64,000 nucleotides of DNA, from assembly GCA_002702705.1 (NCBI GenBank), contig PABH01000038.1:1-64000 (forward strand), given 5' to 3'. The position numbers and the translations under genes are program-made. This stretch comes from Anaerolineaceae bacterium. Lineage in GTDB: Bacteria > Chloroflexota > Anaerolineae > Anaerolineales > Anaerolineaceae. This document shows positions 43,634-53,253 of the stretch, piece by piece. The notes under the pieces were generated by a model. The model worked only from the letters and a program-made list of their open reading frames with translations. It was not told the DNA's origin and ran no database searches. The first letter of the stretch is position 1. Every line of letters begins with the position of its first letter.

Positions 43634-44461
43634 TTAACCTTTTAATCCACTGAGTTTGATGCTTTCCACAAAATTCTTTTGAGCAAAAAAGAACAAAATA
43701 ATTACAGGTAAAATCGTGACTACCGAACCAGCCATTAAAACCGGCCAATCAATATAATTTTCGTTTAAGAGGTATGACAAACCGACTTGTAAAGTACGTT
43801 TTGATTCCGAATTAATCATGATTAACGGCCACTGAAAATCATTCCATACCCATTGAAACGTCATGACACCTAAGGTTGCCATAATTGGTTTTGAGTTTGG
43901 CAAGAGAATGCGCCAGTAAAATGCAAATGGATTGCACCCATCCAATTTTGCTGCATCTTCCAAATCGCTTGGAAAAGACAGAAAAAATTGGCGCATTAAA
44001 AAAGTGCCAAATGCACTTGCCAGGGCAGGGATGATCAACCCTGTATGGGTATTAACCCATCCGAACTTACTCATTAAAATAAAGTTTGGAATCATCGTAA
44101 CCGTGGCAGGAACCATCATGGTGATCAGGAATAAAATAAACAAAAAATCTCGCCCTGGGAATTTAATTCGGGCAAAGGCATAACCGGCCATTGAACATGT
44201 TATTAGTTGTCCAACCGTGATTAATACTGCGATCTTAAACGTGTTCATGGTAAACAAACCAAAATTAATTTTTCCGAGTATGGTTATATACGCATCAAAA
44301 TTTAATGGAAACGTGATTTGAAATGGTGGCGTATTAAACACATTTTCCAGCGGTTTTAAAGAGGTGGTGATACTCCAAATAAATGGTGTAACCATAAAGA
44401 CAGCACCAAATAACAAAACCAGGTGAGCAGAAATTTTGCGAAATGAGAATTGTTTTAACAT
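43634..44461 (-). CDS. Sugar ABC transporter permease (MalG-like)
   Basis: I place the start at the ATG at 44461 (MLKQFSFRKI), which has GAGAAGAGG upstream inside the end of the previous gene; a nine-residue longer start is possible. The protein has six helices and the MalG-type EAA loop (DLEDAAKLDGCNPFAFYWRI). With the permease at 44464 it forms the channel of a CUT1 sugar importer. No ATPase gene is present nearby, so a shared MsmK/UgpC-type ATPase is likely encoded elsewhere. Confidence 0.9.
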   Translation of the reverse strand: MLKQFSFRKISAHLVLLFGAVFMVTPFIWSITTSLKPLENVFNTPPFQITFPLNFDAYITILGKINFGLFTMNTFKIAVLITVGQLITCSMAGYAFARIKFPGRDFLFILFLITMMVPATVTMIPNFILMSKFGWVNTHTGLIIPALASAFGTFLMRQFFLSFPSDLEDAAKLDGCNPFAFYWRILLPNSKPIMATLGVMTFQWVWNDFQWPLIMINSESKRTLQVGLSYLLNENYIDWPVLMAGSVVTILPVIILFFFAQKNFVESIKLSGLKG

Positions 44462-44463
44462 GG

Positions 44464-45366
44464 TTATACCTCTTCTCCATACACCCATTTTTTTCTAAAG
44501 AACCATTGGATTAAAGTGAAGACTAAAATGATCAGAAATAATATAAAGGAAAGGGCTGCACCATAACCCATATGAAGGTAATCAAAGGCTTCTTTCCAGA
44601 TTAAGAAACCAATTAAATAGGTTGCCCGCGCAGGTCCGCCTTGAGTCATGCTGTAAATCAGGTCAAAACTTTGGAAAGAACCAATGATTCCGGTGATAAA
44701 TGTAAAAAAGATAGCGGGAGAAACAAGGGGTAATGTAATATTAAAGAAGGTTTGTTTTTTATCCGCCCCATCTATATTTGCGGCATCATATAAATAGCGG
44801 GGAATATCTTGGATGGCTGCAAGGAAAATGATCATATTAAATCCCAGACCTCGCCAGATCGAAACCAGGATAACGGAATATAAGGCTACTTTAGGGTTCG
44901 TTAACCAGCCAATCGGATCAATACCAAAAATGGATAAAGTGCGATTTAATAATCCATAGTTTGTATCAAAGATCCATAAAAAGACGAGACTCACCGCAAC
45001 GGATGCCGAAATAACGGGCAAATAATAACTGGTGCGGTAAAAGGATATTCCCTTGATTTTTTGATTTAATGCAATGGATAATAATAATGACAAAAAAATG
45101 GTAATCGGAATACTGATGAAAGAAAAAATAAATGTGTTTTTATAAGTAAACAAGGCTAATTGATTACTGAAAATCTTTTGATAATTTGCAAAACCTAAAA
45201 ACTCTGGACTGCCAAAAATATTCCATTGGGTTAAACTAATGCCAAACGAAGAAATGACCGGAATGAAAACAAAGGTGAGTACCAATAACATACTTGGTAA
45301 AATGAAGAGATACCCCCAAATGGCATCTTTCCAATAATATTTTTTCTTTAATTTATTTGATACCAT
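44464..45366 (-). CDS. Sugar ABC transporter permease (MalF-like)
   Basis: A 300-residue permease with six helices. The MalF-type signature is the EAA loop (YLYDAANIDGADKKQTFFNI), and the LSLTQWNIFG near residue 43 is typical of CUT1 permeases. It precedes the second permease with a 2-base gap and follows the binding-protein gene, giving a binding protein-permease-permease-hydrolase order. Confidence 0.9.
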   Translation of the reverse strand: MVSNKLKKKYYWKDAIWGYLFILPSMLLVLTFVFIPVISSFGISLTQWNIFGSPEFLGFANYQKIFSNQLALFTYKNTFIFSFISIPITIFLSLLLSIALNQKIKGISFYRTSYYLPVISASVAVSLVFLWIFDTNYGLLNRTLSIFGIDPIGWLTNPKVALYSVILVSIWRGLGFNMIIFLAAIQDIPRYLYDAANIDGADKKQTFFNITLPLVSPAIFFTFITGIIGSFQSFDLIYSMTQGGPARATYLIGFLIWKEAFDYLHMGYGAALSFILFLIILVFTLIQWFFRKKWVYGEEV

Positions 45367-45428
45367 ACTGATTCTCCGTTTGAGAAAAAGAGGTGGGAGT
45401 TAATCCCACCTCTTTTATATGATCGACT

Positions 45429-46760
45429 TTACTCGGAAAGTAAACTATCAACGGCAACGCAAGCATCGGTCATGGCTTGTTCTACACTTTTATCGCCTAA
45501 AACTGCCAGATCTAATTCTGCTTGAATTGTATCCAATATCTCACTCAATCGAGCATGATCCGGTAATTTTTGTCCGTAGGAGGTTGCTTCCATGAAAACT
45601 TCAGGGTGAGCGGGATATTGCCCTTCGAGGGATTTAATGAATTCACCTTCAGCAATTTCTTTGACAGCGGAGATTTCAAAATTTCCTTTTTGCCGAATCA
45701 ATGAACCTTCGGGGCCGGTTGCGAATTTTAAGAATTCCCAGGCTGCATCTTTGTTTTTAGAACCGGAGGAAATGGCATAAGAGTTTGAATAGAGGAAGGT
45801 GCCTTGTTGGGTTCCGATTGGATGATGGGTTACATCCCATTCAAAGGTGGTAATGGAGTCATTGAAGGGTTTTAATGCCCAAGGACCGGAGGGGAACATG
45901 GCTAATTTACCGGCTACAAAGCGGTCCCAATCACCCATCGCAGTTTGTGCTTCTTTATTGGCGGTAATGCCGTCTTCGTTTTGGGCTTTCACATAATTTT
46001 CAATTGCTTGTAAAGCACCTGGGGAGGTTAAGGCACAGCTGGCATTATCCGGGGTGAGCACATTGGTGTCGTACATAAACAAGTACATTGGCCACCAGGC
46101 AAGGCCGTAACCGTATGTGTCAACAATGCCATCACCGTCATCATCGGAGACAAATTTTTGTCCTTCTTCAACCATTTTTGCCCAGTCCCAACTGGCGCTT
46201 GGGTATTCAATGCCCTTTTCATCAAACATCGTTTTGTTGTAATACAGCACCCAATTCGAGAAAGTGGCCGGTAAACCAAATTGGGTACCATCGACGTTAT
46301 GCATTTCATTTGTATTTTCATAATAGGTGCTCATATCATATGAATCTTTTGCGATATAGTCACCTAATGGTTCCAGTGCGCCTAGGGTTGCAAATTGACG
46401 CAGGTTTTCAAAATTCATGGAAATGACATCCGGTGCGGAACCACCGGCACTTAATGTTTTGTATTTTGTAAAGATGTCAACAAAGGGTACCAGTTCAAGC
46501 TCAACTTTAATGTTTGGGTGTGCCGCCTCAAATTGAGCAACGACTTCTTTTTCCACTTCCGGATTATCGTATGCAAAAAAGGTCATCACACGAATGGTCT
46601 GGACTTCTTCTGATACTGGCTCGTTAGCAACTGGTTCTTCAACAGGAGCTGCTTCAGAATTGGGTTCATTAGCCTGTGGGCTATTCGGGGTAGGGGTGCA
46701 GGCTGTTAAAATCAATGACAATATCATGATAACGGCCAGCAAAGACAGCGCTTTTTTCAT
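45429..46760 (-). CDS. Sugar ABC transporter solute-binding lipoprotein
   Basis: I start at the ATG at 46760 (MKKALSLLAVI) because GGAGG is just upstream and the signal peptide then ends in the lipobox LILTAC. The 443-residue product is a family 1 solute-binding protein: VRVMTFFAYDNPE-like start, PNIKVELELVPFVDIFTKYK, and the GWDWAKM-type region ASWDWAKMVEEG. An acidic linker follows the lipidated cysteine. It should bring oligosaccharides to the permeases, and its gene heads the operon. Confidence 0.9.
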   Translation of the reverse strand: MKKALSLLAVIMILSLILTACTPTPNSPQANEPNSEAAPVEEPVANEPVSEEVQTIRVMTFFAYDNPEVEKEVVAQFEAAHPNIKVELELVPFVDIFTKYKTLSAGGSAPDVISMNFENLRQFATLGALEPLGDYIAKDSYDMSTYYENTNEMHNVDGTQFGLPATFSNWVLYYNKTMFDEKGIEYPSASWDWAKMVEEGQKFVSDDDGDGIVDTYGYGLAWWPMYLFMYDTNVLTPDNASCALTSPGALQAIENYVKAQNEDGITANKEAQTAMGDWDRFVAGKLAMFPSGPWALKPFNDSITTFEWDVTHHPIGTQQGTFLYSNSYAISSGSKNKDAAWEFLKFATGPEGSLIRQKGNFEISAVKEIAEGEFIKSLEGQYPAHPEVFMEATSYGQKLPDHARLSEILDTIQAELDLAVLGDKSVEQAMTDACVAVDSLLSE

Positions 46761-46859
46761 TAGGATCCTCCAAAAAACTATTGATAAATTGGGTTGGGGT
46801 AAGGTTATTATGGAAAAAATCGACAACCTCTTTATTTATAGGTTATTTTATGGTATAAA

Positions 46860-46873
46860 TTAACTTAAGTCAA
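46860..46873. promoter_or_regulatory. Near-palindromic operator candidate before the GH3 gene
   Basis: TTAACTTAAGTCAA is a 14-bp palindrome with one mismatched pair, located between the divergent binding-protein and GH3 genes and just after a TATAAA box. Its ACTTA/TAAGT half sites recall the TAAGTA repeats before the ROK gene. Confidence 0.4.
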
Positions 46874-46909
46874 GTACGAATTTTATGGATTTATAAAAAT
46901 GGTGAAAAT

Positions 46910-49096
46910 ATGACAAAATATTTTTTGAATATGTTGGGTAAGATTGATATCGAAAAGTTGTTACAACAAATGTCAAGAGATGAAAAAATCGGTCAATTGG
47001 TCCAAGCTGATTTATCTTGGAACTATGATATTAAAGAAATGATCCGAGAAGGGAAGTTGGGTTCATTATTATCAATCCGAGATGTAGATCAGGTAAATGA
47101 ATTGCAATCGATTGCGGTTAATGAATCGCGGTTAGGGATTCCTTTAATCTTTGGAAATGATGTAATTCATGGATATAAAACAATTTTGCCGATTCCATTA
47201 GCCCAGGCTTGTAGTTGGAATTTAGCATTAATTGAAGAAGCGGAACGAATGGTGACAAAAGAAGCGTTGGCCGAAGGGACTCACTGGAATTTTGCACCAA
47301 TGGTGGATATTTCTAGAGATCCGCGGTGGGGTAGAGTTGCAGAGGGCAGTGGTGAAGATACATTTCTTGGCAGTTGTATTGCAAAAGCACGTGTGCGAGC
47401 CTACCAAGCGCAAGACATCTTGCCCGGAAGGCAAATGGCAGCTTGTGTAAAACATTATGCCGCCTATGGAGCAGCCATTGGTGGGAAGGATTATAACTCT
47501 GTTGACATGTCGGAACGGATGTTAAGAGATGTTTATCTTCCTCCATTTAAAGAAGCTTTGGATGAAGGTGCAAAAACACTGATGACGGCCTTCCATGATT
47601 TAAACAGCATCCCAGCTACTGCGAACACCTGGTTGTTGGTTGATCTGTTACGAAAAGAATGGGGTTTTGATGGTGTTGTTGTCAGTGATTTTGATGCCAT
47701 TGGAGAATTGATCCATCATGGGGTTGCCAGTAATCTGGCTGAAGCGGCTTTTTTGGCTTATAAAGCGCAGGTTGATATGGACATGATGGGCAATGCCTAT
47801 CCGTTTCATTTAAGCAAATTGATTGATCTTGGTTTGGTTTCCGAACAGTGGTTGGATGAAGCTGTTCGCAGGATATTAATCCTCAAACGTGATTTGGGTT
47901 TGTTTGAGAAACCTTATGGTGACAAAGATCTGTTTATGGAATGTGTTCTGAGTGATGAACACTTGAACATAACAAAAACTTTGGCTGATGAATCCATTGT
48001 TTTATTAAAAAATGAGAACAAAATTTTACCGATCAAACCTGATGGACTTCGTGTGCTTGTTCTTGGCCCATTAGCAAATGATGCCAAATCCATATTGGGC
48101 TGTTGGTCTTGTGAAGGGGAACCAGAGCGAACCCAAACCATTTTGGAAGCGATCCAAGAGTCTTTTACCGGTGCGACGATTAACTATATTATGGGTTGTG
48201 ATGTGGATGGAACAGAAATTTCAGCTGATGAGGTTACAGCAGGTCTTGGGGAGGCTGACCTTTGTATCTGTGTTTTAGGAGAAACAGATGAAATGAGTGG
48301 CGAAGCACACAGCCGAGCACATCTGACTTTGCCTGGTGTGCAGGCTAAATTGCTTGATTTAGCACATTCATCTGGTGTCCCGACGGTATTTGTCCTTGTG
48401 AGTGGACGTCCTTTGATCCTAACGGATTATGTTACAAAAGCTGATGCTGTGATCGTTCCCTGGCATGGTGGTAGTATGGCGGGAGCCGCTCTTGCCGATT
48501 CATTACTTGGGAAAGTAAATCCAAGCGGTAAATTACCGATATCTTTTCCAAGAACCGAGGGTCAACTTCCAGTTTATTATGCCCATAATCGTACAGGACG
48601 TCCTTTGGAGGCGACCGGCACCATTCAATTTAACCGAGAACACAAATCAAAATATTTGGACGAATCGAATTATCCCTTATACCCCTTTGGTTATGGGTTA
48701 AGTTATTCAACATTTGCCATTACAAATATAGAGATTAAAAACCCAACTATTTCACAAAATGAAGCATTAACGGTATTGGTCGATGTAAAAAATGAGAGTG
48801 AAATCGCAGGTAAAGCCGTCGTCCAAATCTATCTGCGTGATCAAGTTGCCTCGATTTCTAGACCAGTGAGACAATTGGTAGGTTTTGAAAAAATTCCATT
48901 ATCAGGTGGCGAAGAAAAACAAATCCAATTCACCATAAATCCAAAAGAGTTAGGGTTTTATGATGCGCATATGCGTTATACTGTCGAAGCTGGAAAATAT
49001 GATGTGTTTGTAGGTTTTGATTCTAAAACTGAATTTTCTGGAAGTTTTGAAATTGTTGAATTTAGCCGTGAAAGAGACCACTTAATTCTCGACTAA
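46910..49096 (+). CDS. Glycoside hydrolase family 3 beta-glucosidase
   Basis: A 728-residue enzyme with no signal peptide. The N-terminal barrel has RDPRWGRVAEGSGEDTFLG and the nucleophile Asp in VVSDFDAIGELIHHG (about residue 265). The (alpha/beta)6 sandwich and the C-terminal fibronectin III-like domain (about residues 600-728) complete the usual BglX layout. It should release glucose from beta-linked oligosaccharides brought in by the adjacent ABC system, and is divergent from that operon. Confidence 0.93.
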   Translation: MTKYFLNMLGKIDIEKLLQQMSRDEKIGQLVQADLSWNYDIKEMIREGKLGSLLSIRDVDQVNELQSIAVNESRLGIPLIFGNDVIHGYKTILPIPLAQACSWNLALIEEAERMVTKEALAEGTHWNFAPMVDISRDPRWGRVAEGSGEDTFLGSCIAKARVRAYQAQDILPGRQMAACVKHYAAYGAAIGGKDYNSVDMSERMLRDVYLPPFKEALDEGAKTLMTAFHDLNSIPATANTWLLVDLLRKEWGFDGVVVSDFDAIGELIHHGVASNLAEAAFLAYKAQVDMDMMGNAYPFHLSKLIDLGLVSEQWLDEAVRRILILKRDLGLFEKPYGDKDLFMECVLSDEHLNITKTLADESIVLLKNENKILPIKPDGLRVLVLGPLANDAKSILGCWSCEGEPERTQTILEAIQESFTGATINYIMGCDVDGTEISADEVTAGLGEADLCICVLGETDEMSGEAHSRAHLTLPGVQAKLLDLAHSSGVPTVFVLVSGRPLILTDYVTKADAVIVPWHGGSMAGAALADSLLGKVNPSGKLPISFPRTEGQLPVYYAHNRTGRPLEATGTIQFNREHKSKYLDESNYPLYPFGYGLSYSTFAITNIEIKNPTISQNEALTVLVDVKNESEIAGKAVVQIYLRDQVASISRPVRQLVGFEKIPLSGGEEKQIQFTINPKELGFYDAHMRYTVEAGKYDVFVGFDSKTEFSGSFEIVEFSRERDHLILD

Positions 49097-49135
49097 GATT
49101 TTTTGAGAAATTTTATCGATTGCATTTATAACTAA

Positions 49136-49180
49136 AATATAATAATATCGCCAAAATTTTAATGGCGGTATTATTATATT
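49136..49180 (+). terminator. Long hairpin after the GH3 gene
   Basis: AATATAATAATATCGCC (49136-49152) and GGCGGTATTATTATATT (49164-49180) form a 17-bp stem with one G-T pair. Confidence 0.65.
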
Positions 49181-49253
49181 AATGTATCAATTAAGTTATA
49201 ATTTATACAATTACTTAAGTCTTTTTTGTAACAAATGTTGGGGATGGAACACA

Positions 49254-51254
49254 ATGATAATTAGGTTAATCTCATCAACTTTTCGTTCTCGGACGATGTT
49301 ATTTTCTATTATGATCTTGTTAATAACAATAAGTTGTAACTTGCCCATTTCAAAACAGGAAAGAAGTCAAACTAAGGGTACAGATAAATTTGTTTTGGGT
49401 GACCAAATTGAAGTATTTAACGGGACAATTGATGCAAAGGGAGGCACCATTGATATTAATCAAACAGATGGTGATATGAATGGATTTCAATTGGATGTTC
49501 CTGAAAAGGCTTTTTTGAATTCAACACCAATTCGGATTTCCTACCAATCTGTAAATGGACATCCATGGGGTGAAAATTTTATTCCCATTTCTCCCTTAAT
49601 TGAGGTTGATTTGATTGATATTCAGCCATTGGATTACTTAACTTTAACAATTCCTGTTGATGTACCAGAAGGTTTTTTTGCTATACCATTTCATGTTGAT
49701 CTTGAAACAGGCGAATTGGAAGCAGTTATTGTTACAGGCGAAGACGATCATTCCATTTCATTTATAACCAATCATTTTTCTGCTTTTATCGTTTCGATGG
49801 TTTCTGAAATAGCTTTAACACAAGATTTTGAAACTTCTTTCATGCAAGGAAGGGATAATTTTCGTTTTTCAAACGCTGGTTCCTCAGTTACAAAAACAGG
49901 AGAATGTGCTGGGCAAAGTCTGGCAGCATTGTATTTTAACGATCAAAAAACAGGTGAACCTTTGTATGAATCTTTTGATGGCTATAACGGCATCCTGGGT
50001 GCGACTCCTGATTTTTGGCAAGATGATGTTTTGGTTTACAAATTAACCGCATTGGCACAACTTGAATATAAACACGGCGGCCCACAAACGATTAATTATT
50101 GGATTCAATTGCAAAATAATCAACCGTTTAGAACCTACTTCACCATTTCTTATCTCATGCTTTTAACAGGAAAGCCTCAATTGGTAGCAATTACAAATGA
50201 ATCGAGTGGGCATGCCTTGATTGTTTATAAGAAGGTTGGAAGTGATCTTTATGTTTCAGATCCAAATTTGCCGCTTTCTACGAACCAAATTTTACATTTT
50301 GATTTGCAGAACCACACGTTTGATCCTTATATTACTTCATCCAGAGTAGGTGGCGGTGTTAACACTTATCAAAATATTTTCTTTTTGCCAAAAAAGGATG
50401 CTATCAGTTGGCCAATATTGGGTAACTTGTGGAATGAAGTGCTGAATGGCCAATTTTCAACCGATCCTTTTCCAGTTCTTAATTTTAAGGTAATCGATAA
50501 AAACGATTATGGAGAAGAACAACCAGCAGTAGATTTGAACCAAACCTACCAAACCCGTAATGTTTTGGTTGATATTTTTCATCCAAATCTTTCTTTCCCG
50601 GCTCGGTTGAGTGTTTTTACGCACGAATCGGATGGGTCGGTTCGTTTGTTTAAACAAGCAGCTCTACCTGATTCGGTTCGTTTACCTTTGTATGAAGGTG
50701 ATAATTTTTACGGGTTTTTGATTGAAGAGGATTTGGGTGGTGGAGATTATGTTTGGGCTGGTTTTGAATGGGTTAATATCATCAGAACAGAATATCCAGA
50801 ACAACCTGAAGACAACCCTGTAACCAGTGAAAAATTAACCTTACAGGAATGTGATATGACACCTTACTTGAGCTATCTTTATGAAGAACCAACAATAATG
50901 AGATTGACAAATTCGGATTGTTCCTATATTTGTTCAAGTAATTTACTGGTCTCACAAGAGTTAACCCAAGATATTTCGTTATTTTATTATTATTCAGAAA
51001 CAGATCGGGTGAATCCACCGAATGATCGTTGGGTGAATCGCACGATTTCTCCTGGGGAAGAAACACCGCTATTTTATTATAACGTTGGGATCAATAATGC
51101 AAATTGTGCATGGTCTACCAAAAATGTACTTCAGATTGGGGCCATCAGAGATGATCCAGGTTGTTTATGGATGATGAAAGAAATTGGATATGATCCTCAA
51201 AGAATCGGAGAATATGCTTTGCAATGGTTTGCACCGGATAATCCATGCCCATAA
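49254..51254 (+). CDS. Lipoprotein with Ig/ZU5-like and C39-like cysteine protease regions
   Basis: The ATG at 49254 gives a signal peptide ending in the lipobox LLITISC; an earlier in-frame ATG at 49182 is less likely. The mature part has a beta-rich region (about residues 45-190, ZU5/Ig-like: GTIDAKGGTIDI, FQLDVPEKAFLN). A papain-like fold follows, with Cys in GECAGQSLAAL, His in SSGHALIVYKK and Asp in YVSDPNLP as a C-H-D triad. The C-terminal third (about 450-665) is unrecognised and Cys-containing. I infer a membrane-anchored peptidase of the C39-like group with an unknown target. Confidence 0.65.
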   Translation: MIIRLISSTFRSRTMLFSIMILLITISCNLPISKQERSQTKGTDKFVLGDQIEVFNGTIDAKGGTIDINQTDGDMNGFQLDVPEKAFLNSTPIRISYQSVNGHPWGENFIPISPLIEVDLIDIQPLDYLTLTIPVDVPEGFFAIPFHVDLETGELEAVIVTGEDDHSISFITNHFSAFIVSMVSEIALTQDFETSFMQGRDNFRFSNAGSSVTKTGECAGQSLAALYFNDQKTGEPLYESFDGYNGILGATPDFWQDDVLVYKLTALAQLEYKHGGPQTINYWIQLQNNQPFRTYFTISYLMLLTGKPQLVAITNESSGHALIVYKKVGSDLYVSDPNLPLSTNQILHFDLQNHTFDPYITSSRVGGGVNTYQNIFFLPKKDAISWPILGNLWNEVLNGQFSTDPFPVLNFKVIDKNDYGEEQPAVDLNQTYQTRNVLVDIFHPNLSFPARLSVFTHESDGSVRLFKQAALPDSVRLPLYEGDNFYGFLIEEDLGGGDYVWAGFEWVNIIRTEYPEQPEDNPVTSEKLTLQECDMTPYLSYLYEEPTIMRLTNSDCSYICSSNLLVSQELTQDISLFYYYSETDRVNPPNDRWVNRTISPGEETPLFYYNVGINNANCAWSTKNVLQIGAIRDDPGCLWMMKEIGYDPQRIGEYALQWFAPDNPCP

Positions 51255-51262
51255 TAAAAAAT

Positions 51263-51288
51263 CCCCTTCCCATTTTATCGGGAAGGGG
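51263..51288. terminator. Bidirectional terminator
   Basis: CCCCTTCCC and GGGAAGGGG form a 9-bp stem between convergent genes, with an A/T run on the left side for the minus-strand gene. Confidence 0.8.
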
Positions 51289-51297
51289 CACTATCTT

Positions 51298-51945
51298 TTA
51301 TGCGTCTGCTGGTTGATATTCCGGCAGATTTTCATATAATTCTTCATCGATAGAAAGATACAAACCATCTTCATTAACCGATTTGATCCAGAAAGTTGGA
51401 ATCATTTTTTGGGTTTTATCCAATAAGCCACTGCTGACGATAATATGCGTTGCGGTATGGTGTTCTTCATTTACTAACACCTCTTCCACATCACCCAGGT
51501 CCTCTTCATCTCGGCTGTAGACTTTGGCTCCTTCTTCTAAGGCAACACTGTCTGCGGGTATGTTACGCATCTTTTGAGTGACATAATGTGCTGGATACTG
51601 AACAAACGCAGTACCTGTTCGCCCCCAGAAGGGGTAACTCGGATACCAATAAGCTGAGCGAACATATTGGCGTTTAGGTTGTGTCCAGTCAATCGGCAGA
51701 AATAGGCTTTCTTCAAAATCGGGTAAGTCTTCATAAGCGGTTTCGCTCTTTTTTAAGATAACTTTATCCTCACTGGCTTTGTCGACCCATTCAATGGGGA
51801 TCACTTTATCAGTCTTAAAGATAAAGCCCTTACTTACTACTAAATGACTTACTTCATTCGTTTCTGGATGAAGTACAACACGTTCAATATTACCAAGTTT
51901 TTCATTACCTGAAGAGAATACTTCAGCACCATTTATAAATTTCAT
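51298..51945 (-). CDS. PRC-barrel domain protein
   Basis: A 215-residue protein made of two PRC-barrel halves: about residues 1-70 (GAEVFSSGNEKLGNIERV, IPIEWVDKASEDKV) and 135-215 (GAKVYSRDEEDLGDVEEV, IPTFWIKSVNEDGLY). A Tyr/Trp-rich linker (SAYWYPSYPFWG) joins them. PRC-barrels occur in RNA-processing and photosynthetic proteins, and in many stress-linked bacterial proteins of unknown job. An AGGAGG site precedes the ATG. Confidence 0.85.
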   Translation of the reverse strand: MKFINGAEVFSSGNEKLGNIERVVLHPETNEVSHLVVSKGFIFKTDKVIPIEWVDKASEDKVILKKSETAYEDLPDFEESLFLPIDWTQPKRQYVRSAYWYPSYPFWGRTGTAFVQYPAHYVTQKMRNIPADSVALEEGAKVYSRDEEDLGDVEEVLVNEEHHTATHIIVSSGLLDKTQKMIPTFWIKSVNEDGLYLSIDEELYENLPEYQPADA

Positions 51946-52088
51946 TATTTTCCTCCTTGAATATGTTTTAAATTCTAATTCTGCAATTTAATATCTTGCA
52001 TTTTAATGTTAACAAAAAGGATAAAATAATAAAATGTATCATCCGCTATATGAAGGTATATATTAGGATATATATTTTGAGGAGGTGG

Positions 52089-53069
52089 TTAACCACCAAT
52101 TTCGCTCATAGTACGGTTTGTGGCAAATTTTCCTTTTGAAAGATCATGCCCCCAGGGTTTTTCCCAGATACCATCTTTGATAACTTGTTTTAAATCTTCC
52201 AGAGAAGCCCCAGCTCGTAAGGGGGTAAGTAAGTCTACTTCTTTTTCTTTTAATAAACACAGACGTAATTTGCCATCCGATGTTAAGCGGGCGCGGGTGC
52301 ATGCGGCACAAAATGGGTTTGTTACGGAAGAAATAAATCCGATGGTTCCTTTTGCTCCGGGCAATTGATAGATTCGTGCTTCTCCATCCAATTGACCATT
52401 ATCCAATAGTCGGGGATCATCCAAATTGGTTTGAATCAGTTCCAACAACTCCGCATCACTGACGACCTGTTTCTGTTGAAAATCCGAATTCCCACCAAAC
52501 GGCATCATTTCAATAAAGCGGATTTGCCATGGATGTTCATAACTAAGGCGTGCCATATCGGGCACATCCTGATCATTATGGCCGCGTACCACTACCACGT
52601 TGATCTTAATTGGTGTTAAGCCTGCTTTTTCGGATTCTAAAATACCATCCCAAACCTGGTCTAACTTTCCCCAACGGGTAAGGCTGTTAAATCGGATGGG
52701 GTCAAGCGTATCGAGGCTGATATTCACCCTTTGTAAACCAGCCTGTTTCAGCGGTTCGGCAAGTTTCCCCAAAAGGACACCGTTGGTTGTCATCGATAAG
52801 GAGTTTACGCCAGGAGTTTGGGCAATCTGGCGTACAATTTCTACAATATTGGCACGTACAGTCGGCTCACCGCCGGTTAAGCGAAATTTGTCAAACCCGA
52901 GTTCAGTGAACAGTTTGACCAAAGTAAGCACTTCTTCATCTTGCATCAGGTCTGCATTTGGTCGAAATGTCATATCCTCTGGCATGCAGTACAAACAGCG
53001 CAGATTGCAGTGATCTGTCAGGCTGATACGTAAATAATGAATATTTCGTCCAAATTTGTCAAATGCCAT
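52089..53069 (-). CDS. moaA: GTP 3',8-cyclase MoaA
   Basis: The start is placed at the ATG at 53069 (GGAG six bases upstream), which gives the normal N-terminus MAFDKFGRNIHYLRIS and 326 residues. The radical-SAM cluster is CNLRCLYC, the SAM site includes RLTGGEPTVR, and the second cluster is formed by CAACTRARLTSDGKLRLC. The C-terminus ends in Gly-Gly as MoaA should. It makes 3',8-cyclo-GTP, the first step of molybdenum cofactor synthesis. No moaC or other pathway gene is adjacent. Confidence 0.94.
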   Translation of the reverse strand: MAFDKFGRNIHYLRISLTDHCNLRCLYCMPEDMTFRPNADLMQDEEVLTLVKLFTELGFDKFRLTGGEPTVRANIVEIVRQIAQTPGVNSLSMTTNGVLLGKLAEPLKQAGLQRVNISLDTLDPIRFNSLTRWGKLDQVWDGILESEKAGLTPIKINVVVVRGHNDQDVPDMARLSYEHPWQIRFIEMMPFGGNSDFQQKQVVSDAELLELIQTNLDDPRLLDNGQLDGEARIYQLPGAKGTIGFISSVTNPFCAACTRARLTSDGKLRLCLLKEKEVDLLTPLRAGASLEDLKQVIKDGIWEKPWGHDLSKGKFATNRTMSEIGG

Positions 53070-53253
53070 TAATTCTCCAATAAACAAGATAATTCTGATA
53101 ATAATAGTAATATTAAATCGAATTAAAATCAAGGTCAAGTTTTAATTGTTTATGTTTTAAGTCGATTTTGTTATACTTTTTAAAATACCTATCATTTTTC
53201 CGAATAAACGAAAATAAATCTAATAGATCGTTCTGTGTTTCACCTGGAAACTC

